Both the position numbers and the translations under genes were made by a program. The notes beneath the pieces were generated by a model. That model was not told where the DNA came from, searched no databases, and saw only the letters and a program-made list of their open reading frames with translations. A stretch of DNA of 59,174 nt from a virus: positions 1 through 59,174 of IMG/VR virus record IMGVR_UViG_3300029787_000038. One strand, given 5' to 3'. This document shows, piece after piece, positions 1-6,117 of the stretch (positions within the stretch are counted from its first letter, which is position 1; every line of letters begins with the position of its first letter).

Positions 1-2
1 TA

Positions 3-881
3 CGTTCTGACAGTGGGGGGACTGTTTCAGGACGTATCTCCATGAATAATCCTAATTTACAGCAAATCCCTGCTAGAGATCCAGAGATCGGACCTATGAT
101 ACGGAGTTTATTCCTACCTGAAAAGGACGAAAGTTGGGCGGCCATAGATTTCTCGCAACAAGAACCACGGCTCTTGGTTCATTATGCTCATGTGTATGGA
201 AAGGCGAAAGGTAGCCCGTTGCCCGCGATTGAAGAATTTGTCACGGCTTATAACGAAAACCCCGATATGGACTTTCACACGATGGTAGCTGAGATGGCTA
301 ACATACCCAGAAAGAAAGCAAAAACGATTAACTTGGGCATGATGTATGGCATGGGCGTCAATAAATTATCGGAACAGTTAGATGTTTCCTTGGACGAAGC
401 CAGAGAATTAATTGGTCAATACCATGCAAGAGTTCCGTTTGTTAAAAAATTAATGAACGGTGTTACCCAGAGGTTAAATGAAAAATCAAGTAGCGGTTCT
501 ATTCGATCCATACGGGGCAGAAAATGTCGATTTGATCTATGGGAGCCCGATACATTTAGTATGAACAAAGCACTACCGTACAAGGAAGCCCTGAAAGAAT
601 ATGGTGAAACCACCAAACTAAAACGAGCATATTCTTACAAAGCCCTTAATCGTTTAATCCAAGCGTCGGCTGCGGATATGACCAAACAATCTATGGTAAA
701 CCTCTATAAAGAAGGCATTATACCGCTTATTCAGATCCACGACGAGATAGCGGTTTCTGTAAAGGATAAAAATACAGCAAAAGATATTGCCAAGATTATG
801 GAAAATGCAGTATTGTTAGAAGTACCTAACAAATGTGATGTTGAAATCGGCCCTAGTTGGGGCGAGGCAAAAGCATTGTAA
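3..881 (+). CDS. polA: DNA polymerase A, C-terminal part (left allele, cut by window edge)
   Basis: This is the polymerase domain of a family A DNA polymerase that copies the phage genome. The frame is open from base 3, and the residues before the first ATG (RSDSGGTVSGRIS) match the interior of the complete polymerase at 55003-56895, so the gene enters from outside the window. Visible motifs are A (IDFSQQEPRLLVHYA), B (KKAKTINLGMMYG) and C (IQIHDEIAVSV), with the catalytic Asp residues present. By eye it is about three quarters identical to the right-hand copy. It lacks the 3'-5' exonuclease half only because of the window edge. A strong terminator follows. The identification is secure. Confidence 0.96.
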   Translation, partial: RSDSGGTVSGRISMNNPNLQQIPARDPEIGPMIRSLFLPEKDESWAAIDFSQQEPRLLVHYAHVYGKAKGSPLPAIEEFVTAYNENPDMDFHTMVAEMANIPRKKAKTINLGMMYGMGVNKLSEQLDVSLDEARELIGQYHARVPFVKKLMNGVTQRLNEKSSSGSIRSIRGRKCRFDLWEPDTFSMNKALPYKEALKEYGETTKLKRAYSYKALNRLIQASAADMTKQSMVNLYKEGIIPLIQIHDEIAVSVKDKNTAKDIAKIMENAVLLEVPNKCDVEIGPSWGEAKAL

Positions 882-911
882 GTTAGTTTTTCATATTCGT
901 CTCCCTATAAG

Positions 912-941
912 GCCCCGTTAAATCAAAAACGGGGCTTTTTT
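912..941 (+). terminator. intrinsic terminator after left polA
   Basis: An 8-bp stem (GCCCCGTT 912-919 with AACGGGGC 928-935) is closed by an 8-nt loop and followed by a run of T. It ends the polymerase transcript just before a new promoter. Confidence 0.9.
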
Positions 942-942
942 C

Positions 943-969
943 TTGACATATTGTATAAACTCTTATATT
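943..969 (+). promoter_or_regulatory. early-type promoter for the RHH gene
   Basis: TTGACA (943-948) is followed after 15 bases by TATATT (964-969). Between and over them lies TATAA-N4-TTATA (954-967), a dyad shared with other early promoters in this window. It directly precedes a gene for a ribbon-helix-helix protein, so autoregulation is a fair inference. The short spacer weakens the exact -10 call. Confidence 0.6.
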
Positions 970-997
970 TTCTTAGACAATTATATAGGAGATACGT

Positions 998-1162
998 ATG
1001 GATACAACGAAATGGAAGAGTGTTTTGGTTCCGAAAGAAATTTATGATGAGATAAAAAAGCTTTCCAAGGACGAAGGACGCACCATTAGTGGTCAGTTGC
1101 GTTTAGTTTTTGATTATTATAAGAAAAAACAACCTCTCACGCCTTACAGTACCAAAGATTAA
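998..1162 (+). CDS. small ribbon-helix-helix-like protein (left allele)
   Basis: This 54-aa protein begins MDTTKWKSVLVPKEIYDEIK and continues with LSKDEGRTISGQLRLV. It is homologous to the 60-aa protein at 57008. The short beta-strand (WKSVLVP), then a helix, a turn and a second helix, fits an Arc/MetJ-type ribbon-helix-helix DNA-binding fold. It has a good RBS (AGGAG, 9 nt before the ATG). It is probably an early regulator acting as a dimer on DNA. The fold is inferred from pattern and size, not from a search. Its stop codon overlaps the stop of the convergent gene by 3 bases. Confidence 0.75.
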   Translation: MDTTKWKSVLVPKEIYDEIKKLSKDEGRTISGQLRLVFDYYKKKQPLTPYSTKD

Positions 1163-1650
1163 AAGATACCCATTGGTAACTGAGGAGGAGTTTGTTTAAT
1201 GCCACCCTCAAAATCTGCACTAGGAAACTCATTTTTAATGAGCGTTTGTATACCTGACATCAGACCCTGTACTTTGCCTTGAGATTCTTTAGCCGTATCC
1301 TGCATGGCTAACATATTCAGAAAAAACTGTAAGCCTTGTAATGGGCTTTGCGGTTGAACTATTTTTGGACCTGGGTAAAAAGGAGTTGATGTAGTAGGAG
1401 AGTAAGACGGCATTGTTTCAGCAATAGCTTCTTTTTGAGCGTCTAACATACCAATCGCGGGTTGACCCTCAACAGTTGAAGTTGTTTGAATATCTGGCGT
1501 CATTTCCGCACCTGAATCCATCAGTCCACCACCAAAATCCACGGTGTTTGTATTTAGCCCAGATGATATAGGTGCTTGTGCCTGTGTTTGAGCCTGCTCA
1601 AACAAACCACCGATACCGCCAATACCAAATTGATCCAAAGCCATTTTCAT
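1159..1650 (-). CDS. Gln/Pro/Gly-rich protein of unknown function with MSGI motif
   Basis: This 163-aa minus-strand gene runs against most of its neighbours. It is rich in Q, P, S and G and has no predicted membrane segment. Near residues 125-145 it carries VQGLMSGIQTLIKNEFP, which resembles VSGVMSGIRSLVNEAFP in the larger minus-strand protein at 3868-4743, so the two are probably paralogues. The start could be the first Met or the Met two codons on. Low complexity and proline content resemble virion-associated or disordered linker proteins, but no function can be assigned. Confidence 0.65.
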   Translation of the reverse strand: MKMALDQFGIGGIGGLFEQAQTQAQAPISSGLNTNTVDFGGGLMDSGAEMTPDIQTTSTVEGQPAIGMLDAQKEAIAETMPSYSPTTSTPFYPGPKIVQPQSPLQGLQFFLNMLAMQDTAKESQGKVQGLMSGIQTLIKNEFPSADFEGGIKQTPPQLPMGIF

Positions 1651-1699
1651 ACGTCTATTATAATAAATTAAAAAAAAATTACAATTGTGAATTTTTTTC

Positions 1700-1728
1700 T
1701 TGCAATATCTTATAAAATCCTTTATAAG
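1700..1728 (+). promoter_or_regulatory. early-type promoter with perfect dyad
   Basis: TTGCAA (1700-1705) and TATAAG (1723-1728) are separated by 17 bases. An exact inverted repeat, CTTATAAA (1709-1716) and TTTATAAG (1721-1728), spans the spacer and the -10, placing an operator-like site inside the promoter. No ORF follows; a short structured transcript and a terminator do. Confidence 0.6.
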
Positions 1729-1734
1729 TAAAGT

Positions 1735-1842
1735 GTTTAGTTGAAAATTTTCTCAATTTAGACAACTCCGTAATAAAGACCTTGGTTTTGCCTGTAAAGA
1801 TTCCAAGGTCAACTCAGGGGGACACAACTGTCCCCCTTTTTT
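1735..1842 (+). ncRNA. candidate small RNA ending in an intrinsic terminator
   Basis: Between the promoter at 1700 and a strong terminator there is no coding frame. The stretch holds a hairpin GACCTTGG (1778-1785) with CCAAGGTC (1803-1810), then the terminator hairpin AGGGGGAC/GTCCCCCT with six T. The segment ACTCC-GTAATAAAGA resembles ACTCCATGTGATAAAGA in the equivalent unit at 57222, so the RNA seems conserved between the two alleles. The start is approximate. An alternative is an untranslated leader for a lost gene. Confidence 0.45.
1816..1842 (+). terminator. intrinsic terminator
   Basis: The stem is AGGGGGAC (1816-1823) with GTCCCCCT (1830-1837), a 6-nt loop, and T to 1842. It also separates this unit from the convergent minus-strand genes. 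Confidence 0.9.
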
Positions 1843-2068
1843 AATTCATTACTTCGTGACTGGTGGGTTCTTTTGGATAGTAAACTTCTACATAGGTTCC
1901 GCAGTTGGGACAGGTAAGGTTGGAAACAATTAAAAAATCACTTTCCTCATCATCAAGGTCGTGATCGCCACCCCAGATTAAGTTTGTGCCACAATGCCAA
2001 CAATTCATGCTTCTAATATTAAAGACCTTTACAAGCCTTCTTCCCTTATTCTTTTTAATCTTTCCCAT
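1841..2068 (-). CDS. small zinc-ribbon-like protein
   Basis: This is a 75-aa protein with two CxxC pairs, CWHC near residue 23 and CPNC near residue 53, enough for one zinc ribbon. The N-terminus is very basic (GKIKKNKGRRLVK). It lies in the same orientation as, and overlaps by 40 nt, the upstream zinc-binding gene at 2029-2199, so the two are probably co-transcribed leftward. Function unknown; nucleic-acid binding is likely but unproven. Confidence 0.6.
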   Translation of the reverse strand: MGKIKKNKGRRLVKVFNIRSMNCWHCGTNLIWGGDHDLDDEESDFLIVSNLTCPNCGTYVEVYYPKEPTSHEVMN

Positions 2069-2199
2069 ACTACCTCTTCATTGCAGACGTTGCAACACCT
2101 ACCCTCCTCGGCCAACGGCTCGGGGTTATGACTGTCCATGATGTGTGTGATCTTTTTCCCACAGATACAACAGTAAATAGGTTCTTTTAATCCATCCAT
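2029..2199 (-). CDS. small Cys-rich zinc-finger-like protein
   Basis: Taking the start at MDGLKEPIYCCICGKKIT gives 56 aa. Two cysteine pairs (CCICG and CCNVC) frame a His/Asp-rich loop (HIMDSHNPEPL). The frame is open 16 codons further up (to 2247), but that extension is AT-rich and implausible. Such short double-CxxC proteins are common in phages; the role is unknown. It is read leftward from the divergent region 2200-2290. Confidence 0.6.
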   Translation of the reverse strand: MDGLKEPIYCCICGKKITHIMDSHNPEPLAEEGRCCNVCNEEVVWERLKRIREEGL

Positions 2200-2240
2200 A
2201 ATAAGAGAATAGCAGACTTTATTATAAAAGCAAATATTAT

Positions 2241-2276
2241 TTGACATTATCTTAGTTATTATTATATAATCTTATA
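2241..2276 (+). promoter_or_regulatory. promoter for the 2292-3214 small-gene operon
   Basis: TTGACA (2241-2246) and TATAAT (2265-2270) are 18 bases apart. TATAA-TC-TTATA (2265-2276) repeats the dyad seen in other early promoters. The region is divergent: the leftward zinc-protein genes start at 2199. Confidence 0.65.
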
Positions 2277-2291
2277 AACGGAGAACTACCC

Positions 2292-2446
2292 ATGACAGAT
2301 CAAAAAAAAAAATTGAAGATCAGTTTTCAATCAACAATTTTTTAAAGAAAAACAAAAACTGGTCTAATCAACATCGTGAAAAAAATGGAGGGACTTTAGT
2401 TAAAAAATATAAAAAATACATGAAAAAAAAACAGGAGTTAAAATAA
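2292..2446 (+). pseudogene. frameshifted small gene at an A11 tract
   Basis: From the ATG at 2292 the frame stops after 16 codons. If the run of 11 A (2302-2312) were read as 12, the frame would continue as a coherent Lys-rich protein of about 51 residues (IEDQFSINNFLKKNKNWSNQ and on) ending at TAA 2444-2446, which overlaps the next ATG as TAATG. The precise coupling suggests a real gene. The indel may be a sequencing error, a true mutation, or a site of polymerase slippage. Confidence 0.55.
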
Positions 2447-2634
2447 TGTTAAAATTTACAAAAGAAGAAACAGAAATGTTGTTAAAATCAGGGGTACAGT
2501 ATGAACGGGCTGTAAATCTGTATGGACCAAATGTTGATGGTCTATCTAAAAAAGAAGTAAAAGGTATTAAATCTGGATTGTTGAAGTTACAAACTTATTG
2601 GGAAAAAAATTTTAATAGGTATTCCGAGGAATAA
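2446..2634 (+). CDS. hypothetical early protein, 62 aa
   Basis: A short, charged, helical protein (MLKFTKEETEMLLKSGVQYE) with no recognised domain. The start overlaps the upstream stop (TAATG), and the next gene starts 3 nt after its own stop, so it sits inside an operon of tiny genes. AGGAG lies about 10 nt upstream. Function unknown. Confidence 0.65.
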   Translation: MLKFTKEETEMLLKSGVQYERAVNLYGPNVDGLSKKEVKGIKSGLLKLQTYWEKNFNRYSEE

Positions 2635-2636
2635 AT

Positions 2637-2894
2637 ATGCAATATTATTTCTACGTTATCCCAGTCATGGGATCTAATGAGGAAAAAAATTGTTTAGTAT
2701 GTAACGATATTTTAATTAATAATGGAACTTGGGGTTACTGCTTTTCTTGTTGGAATAGTAACAAAGTAATGAAAAAAGTAACTTGGGAAAAATATTGGAT
2801 GAATAATGATGCAAGTACAAAAGTTTTTATTAGTAGACCATGTATTACAACAAATACAGGACGACGTATTAAAAGGAGATATGACGGCCATTGA
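2637..2894 (+). CDS. small Cys-pair protein, 85 aa
   Basis: Two CxxC pairs (CLVC near residue 22 and CFSC near residue 37) could bind one zinc ion. The C-terminus is basic (TGRRIKRRYDGH). A clear RBS (GAGGA) precedes the ATG. It is the third zinc-ribbon-like product in this short early region. No family is recognised. The C-terminal 14 nt overlap the start of the 31-aa ORF at 2881. Confidence 0.6.
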   Translation: MQYYFYVIPVMGSNEEKNCLVCNDILINNGTWGYCFSCWNSNKVMKKVTWEKYWMNNDASTKVFISRPCITTNTGRRIKRRYDGH

Positions 2895-2976
2895 AACATT
2901 AATTTCAGAGCTGCCCGTCGATACACTCAAAGCTTTTCTTTCGGAGGTAAAACAAAATGAAAAAGATAATTGTTAG
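2881..2976 (+). CDS. possible 31-aa peptide
   Basis: The ATG follows an excellent RBS (AAAAGGAGAT). The product MTAIETLISELPVDTLKAFL... is amphipathic and acidic. It overlaps the gene before by 14 nt and the gene after by 20 nt, which is typical of coupled phage genes. Short length is the main doubt. Confidence 0.5.
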   Translation: MTAIETLISELPVDTLKAFLSEVKQNEKDNC

Positions 2977-3214
2977 TCCCATTGTAAAGGACGCCATGAA
3001 AATTTTTTCGTTAGAAAGAGTATACAACCCTTATTTAAAATGGGCTGACGATCCCGATCCAATGGACTTTGACCATCTTTATGAAAAAGACTTGGTAGCT
3101 GACGCCAAGAAGTTATTAGAAGATAAAGATAAAATTTTTGATCCAGAAGATGTCAGACGATTAAAAGATTTTGTTCGTAAGTGGGATGTTGAAGATCTAC
3201 CTGATCCCGACTAG
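2957..3214 (+). CDS. acidic hypothetical protein, 85 aa
   Basis: This is a strongly acidic protein (many D and E; contains DDPDPMDFDHLYEKDL and ends DVEDLPDPD) with an RBS GGAGG upstream. No domain is recognised. It is the last gene of the small early operon begun at 2292. Acidic small early proteins are sometimes DNA mimics, but nothing specific supports that here. Confidence 0.65.
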   Translation: MKKIIVSPIVKDAMKIFSLERVYNPYLKWADDPDPMDFDHLYEKDLVADAKKLLEDKDKIFDPEDVRRLKDFVRKWDVEDLPDPD

Positions 3215-3220
3215 TTGGTT

Positions 3221-3309
3221 TTGTCACAACTGTCACAGGTGTTTTGTAACTTTATATAAATAAAATTATTTAAAAAAGTTTTGTTTTAGCTTGTGACAAG
3301 TGTGACAAG
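3221..3309. promoter_or_regulatory. inverted pairs of TGTCACA boxes
   Basis: TTGTCACAACTGTCACAG (3221-3238) holds two TGTCACA boxes 9 bp apart. TTGTGACAAGTGTGACAAG (3291-3309) holds two inverted boxes, also 9 bp apart. The pairs face each other across an AT-rich stretch of about 50 bp. This is upstream of the boxA-led gene, so an operator for looping or an origin-like array are both possible. Confidence 0.55.
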
Positions 3310-3326
3310 TATTTAGGTGCGACAAT

Positions 3327-3371
3327 TTGACACATTTATTCGTATGAGATTCTATGATAAAATCTTATATG
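3327..3371 (+). promoter_or_regulatory. early promoter element upstream of boxA leader
   Basis: TTGACA (3327-3332) is followed by GTATGAGATTCTATG (3342-3356), then ATAAAATCTTATATGG. The same GTATG-GATT-TATG block recurs at 58603, also before a boxA leader. The exact -10 is unclear (TATGAT at 3353 gives a long spacer). Confidence 0.55.
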
Positions 3372-3386
3372 GTTTAAAAACCAGGT

Positions 3387-3399
3387 TGCTCTTTGACAT
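3387..3399 (+). promoter_or_regulatory. boxA-like antitermination element
   Basis: TGCTCTTTGACAT matches the bacterial rRNA boxA (E. coli rrn TGCTCTTTAACAA) at 11 of 13 positions. A short hairpin (GACAG/CTGTC, 3420-3433) follows, recalling a nut-site layout. An identical 13-mer lies at 58652 in the equivalent leader. Recognition by host NusB/S10 is inferred. Confidence 0.6.
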
Positions 3400-3419
3400 T
3401 GATAGAAACTTTATTCGTA

Positions 3420-3433
3420 GACAGTAGTCTGTC
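3420..3433 (+). other. leader hairpin after boxA
   Basis: GACAG (3420-3424), loop TAGT, CTGTC (3429-3433). Its position after boxA suggests a boxB-like role, but the stem is short. Confidence 0.4.
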
Positions 3434-3464
3434 GGTGATCGAAGATTATTTTAACTAAACATAC

Positions 3465-3573
3465 GGAGTTGAAAATGAAAAAATCATATTGTGGTTTAAT
3501 TTTAGAGCATGGACACACTAGTTACGATTGGAAAAAATACACAGTAAAAGATCGTATCTTCCAATGTGTTAAA
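3465..3573 (+). repeat. direct repeat, left copy
   Basis: These 109 bases (RBS plus the first 33 codons of the gene at 3475) recur at 59066-59174 with one mismatch. The spacing is 55,601 bases. The true repeat may extend beyond the window. Confidence 0.95.
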
Positions 3574-3831
3574 GGATTTATTGGAAACAACTTATCCTCA
3601 AATATGTTTTTAAAAGAAAAAATAATCAAAGTGACTTTAATAGACTTAACAGGTTATGATCATATTTGGTTAAGTTGCGGAGGTTGGTTAGGTTCTTATA
3701 AAAACAAAGAAAAAGGAGCTATTCCGTTAGATAAATTCTCTGAATACAAAGTAACCTTACCAAAGTTAAGGAAAAACGGAAATCCATTAAGCAACACTTA
3801 CTTAGAAAAATTAAAAAATAATATAGCTTAA
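3475..3831 (+). CDS. boxA-led hypothetical protein, 118 aa (repeated at window end)
   Basis: The protein starts MKKSYCGLILEHGHTSYDWK and has a central Gly/Trp patch (YDHIWLSCGGWLGSY). No domain is recognised. The ATG is chosen because CGGAG lies 6 nt upstream. It is a single-gene unit: promoter, boxA leader, gene, terminator. The first 99 nt recur at 59076-59174 with one difference (T3510 versus C59111), so this is the join point between the two copies of the early module. Confidence 0.7.
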   Translation: MKKSYCGLILEHGHTSYDWKKYTVKDRIFQCVKGFIGNNLSSNMFLKEKIIKVTLIDLTGYDHIWLSCGGWLGSYKNKEKGAIPLDKFSEYKVTLPKLRKNGNPLSNTYLEKLKNNIA

Positions 3832-3836
3832 CAACC

Positions 3837-3865
3837 AAAGCCTCGTGGATCACGGGGCTTTTTCT
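3837..3865 (+). terminator. intrinsic terminator
   Basis: An 11-bp stem (3837-3847 with 3851-3861), loop GAT, then T residues. It ends the boxA-led unit and lies just beyond the stop of the convergent minus-strand gene. Confidence 0.88.
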
Positions 3866-3867
3866 AT

Positions 3868-4743
3868 TTAAAACGGAGAGTTCTCCATATTAAAGTTATA
3901 GGCTAAGTTGATTAACGGATCTTCAACCTGCTTTTGAATGGGCATCGGAAATACAGGATTGTATTCCATCGCAGGATTGTACGCAGGACTAGCAGGATCA
4001 CTTGGATCTAAACCTCCACTTTCATCCATAGCAGGTTTATAAACATTGTAATTTATAGCAGGGTTGTATTTCATCATATCTACAGTAGGATCTATCGTAG
4101 CACTCACTGGACCAATATCAGCTATTTTAGTACCAAATAGTTTATCTCCAAAATATTTATCCTTTGCAATGTCATCTTCAAACGAAAGTTGTTGAGGTTG
4201 ACCCATCGAAGCTTTTTGATTAGCAACAATATCTGTCATTTTAGTACCAAATAGTTTATCTCCAATACTTTCACCACCCTGCATAGGTTGAGGTATTGCA
4301 GGAGGATCACCCATAATTTGAGGTGTTGTTATTTGACTAAGATCACCCATCATAGGAGGTTGCATAGGTGTTGCAGGGATTTCAGCAGGCGTTGTAAAAG
4401 GAGCTGCGGGTATGGCCGTACCACCCAAGGACGCTATGCCTTGACCTAGCTGACCCGTAGTAGACATACCGCCACCAGACATACCGCCACCCATATTAGG
4501 AAACGCTTCGTTGACCAAGGACCGTATACCACTCATCACACCAGATACTTTTTGTATGGCCTCCTGTTGCATAGGTTGCATGGCCTGATCTACTTGGCTC
4601 ATGGCCCGCTGACCGAGGAACTGTTCAATCAGAGGAAACGGATCGTTTTGGATCTGTTGCATAGTGTTTTGAAACCCCTGTTGCATTTGTTGCAACGGAG
4701 TCATCATTTGTTGAAACGAAGGTGCTATAGGTTTTGCGGTCAT
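3868..4743 (-). CDS. Met/Gln/Pro/Gly-rich protein of unknown function, 291 aa
   Basis: The start is taken at MTAKPIAPSFQQMM (4743). The open frame goes 82 codons further up, but that part is hydrophobic noise over a regulatory region. The N-terminal third is Met/Gln-rich and helical, then comes VSGVMSGIRSLVNEAFP and a Gly-rich turn. The C-terminal half is low complexity with an internal repeat (DKLFGTKMTDI and DKLFGTKIADI) and YNPA-type motifs. It is paralogous in the MSGI segment to the 163-aa protein at 1159. It is transcribed against the main direction from the divergent control region 4744-5069. A virion or packaging-linked role is only a guess. Confidence 0.65.
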   Translation of the reverse strand: MTAKPIAPSFQQMMTPLQQMQQGFQNTMQQIQNDPFPLIEQFLGQRAMSQVDQAMQPMQQEAIQKVSGVMSGIRSLVNEAFPNMGGGMSGGGMSTTGQLGQGIASLGGTAIPAAPFTTPAEIPATPMQPPMMGDLSQITTPQIMGDPPAIPQPMQGGESIGDKLFGTKMTDIVANQKASMGQPQQLSFEDDIAKDKYFGDKLFGTKIADIGPVSATIDPTVDMMKYNPAINYNVYKPAMDESGGLDPSDPASPAYNPAMEYNPVFPMPIQKQVEDPLINLAYNFNMENSPF

Positions 4744-4796
4744 AAAAAGAATTATAAACAATCCCAGATAAAATAACAATAAATATTGTTGTTGTC

Positions 4797-4958
4797 GGTT
4801 ACGGTTACTTATATAGCTGAGAAAATAAAAAAAAATATTTTTAGTGAAAAATAGGTGTAACCAGTGTAACCGTGTAACCTTTGGTACAAAACCCCTTATA
4901 TATAAGGACAAAACTAGGTTACATAAAAGGTTACACCTTGAAATACAAAAATGTAACC
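4797..4958. promoter_or_regulatory. array of eight GTAACC/GGTTAC boxes around a 14-bp palindrome
   Basis: This fills most of the 326-base gap between divergent genes. GGTTAC occurs at 4797, 4803, 4917 and 4929, and GTAACC at 4857, 4866, 4874 and 4953. Three boxes are spaced 9 and 8 bp apart. The exact palindrome CCTTATATATAAGG sits at 4894-4907, between the direct and inverted groups. It could be a repressor operator for the terS operon and the minus-strand gene, or an iteron-type origin. The remainder of the gap is A/T homopolymer runs. Confidence 0.6.
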
Positions 4959-5069
4959 CTCGATTTGGCTTAATGTGAATATTTTTCATTTTTTTTTAAA
5001 AAATATTTTTCTGGAATATATAAAGAAAGTATCGTACATATAAGAAAAGACTTATAGTTGGAGCAGAGT

Positions 5070-5753
5070 ATGGCAAACTTAAATAAGAGTTCAAAGCTTG
5101 ATTTTAAAAAAATACCAAGATCACTAACTTTGAATAATAATCCCAAACCATCTTGGGTAAAAGAGAAACCACCACGCAATCCAAATGAAAAGAGAGGTCG
5201 TGTTAGAGTTCATAAAGATCAGAAGCTAACAAGACGACAAGAGCTTTTTGTTAAGGAGCTAGTATCTAACGACGGCCAGATAACTTTATTGGAAGCTGCT
5301 ATGAAAGCAGGGTATTCCAAATCTTCTGCACATATTAGAGCTTATGAACTTACTAATCCTCATTTGAGCCCTCATGTAGTAGCCGCCATAAAAAGAGAAA
5401 GAGATCTTTTGGATGAAAAGTTTGGAGTAACTTACGCTAGACACATTCGGGACTTACAAAGAATAAGAGATATGGCTTTGGAGAACGGAGCCTACTCAGC
5501 CGCCGTTCAAGCAGAATTTCGTAGAGGTATGGCACAAGGGGACATCTATGTGAACAAGTCTGAGATAAGGCACGGATCAATAGATAGTATGAGTAAAGAA
5601 GAAGTTGTAAAAGCAATCGAAGAAATAAAAAGGTCTTATGGTGAACAAACCATTGATATTACCCCAGACGAGCAAGAAGGAAGCAGGACTATATCAGCAA
5701 CTGAAATCAGCCATCAAGAGGTCGAAGAGGAACTTAGTCCTAACAAGGATTGA
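5070..5753 (+). CDS. terS: terminase small subunit
   Basis: Recognises phage DNA and recruits the large terminase for packaging. Residues about 50-110 match the Terminase_2 pattern: LTRRQELFVKELVSNDGQITLLEAAMKAGYSKSSAH, then NPHLSPHVVAAI, an N-terminal helix-turn-helix. The middle is helical (oligomerisation) and the C-terminus is acidic (terL-binding tail). It is 227 aa from the ATG at 5070, chosen over the TTG at 5058 because GGAG lies 6 nt upstream. TerL is 4.5 kb away, separated by early-type genes, which is unusual. The downstream nuclease overlaps it by 116 nt. Confidence 0.85.
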   Translation: MANLNKSSKLDFKKIPRSLTLNNNPKPSWVKEKPPRNPNEKRGRVRVHKDQKLTRRQELFVKELVSNDGQITLLEAAMKAGYSKSSAHIRAYELTNPHLSPHVVAAIKRERDLLDEKFGVTYARHIRDLQRIRDMALENGAYSAAVQAEFRRGMAQGDIYVNKSEIRHGSIDSMSKEEVVKAIEEIKRSYGEQTIDITPDEQEGSRTISATEISHQEVEEELSPNKD

Positions 5754-6075
5754 GAATTGGGCAGGCCAAGGTATTCCTGATCTTCTTATTTGTGATGAAA
5801 AGGGTTTGTTTCATTTTATCGAACTAAAGTTTGTAAAGGCTAACGCAGTTAATCTTAGCCCGCATCAGGTAGCTTGGTTGACAAGACATAAGCATAGTAG
5901 CTCTTGGGTGCTTATAAAGAAACAGAACAATCCAACTACTACGGCCGAGTTATATTTATATAAAGCGGATCAGGCTATTGATCTTAAAACAAATGGATTA
6001 AAGACCGAGCCAATAGGAGGTTGGAAAGCACCTTTTGAATGGGAAAAATTGTGGGACTTGATTTATCCCATATAA
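5638..6075 (+). CDS. PD-(D/E)XK / VRR-NUC-like nuclease
   Basis: The 145-aa protein has RIENWAGQGIPDLLI followed by GLFHFIELKFVK, the G-x-PD and E-x-K signature of the PD-(D/E)XK superfamily, closest to VRR-NUC. A later Gln (SPHQVAWL) is also typical. It likely cuts structured or branched DNA such as Holliday junctions during replication or packaging. The annotated ATG lies 116 nt inside terS; homology becomes convincing only from about residue 15, so a later non-ATG start is possible. Family assignment is firm, substrate is not. Confidence 0.75.
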   Translation: MVNKPLILPQTSKKEAGLYQQLKSAIKRSKRNLVLTRIENWAGQGIPDLLICDEKGLFHFIELKFVKANAVNLSPHQVAWLTRHKHSSSWVLIKKQNNPTTTAELYLYKADQAIDLKTNGLKTEPIGGWKAPFEWEKLWDLIYPI

Positions 6076-6117
6076 TTCTATATCATAAACGAATCACAAT
6101 TACATGGAGGTTAAGTG

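Noticed and set aside
4744-4989. N-terminal extension of the minus-strand gene at 3868 up to 4989
   Set aside because: It crosses the box array and palindrome, has odd hydrophobic composition and no homology to its paralogue; the Met at 4743 is preferred.
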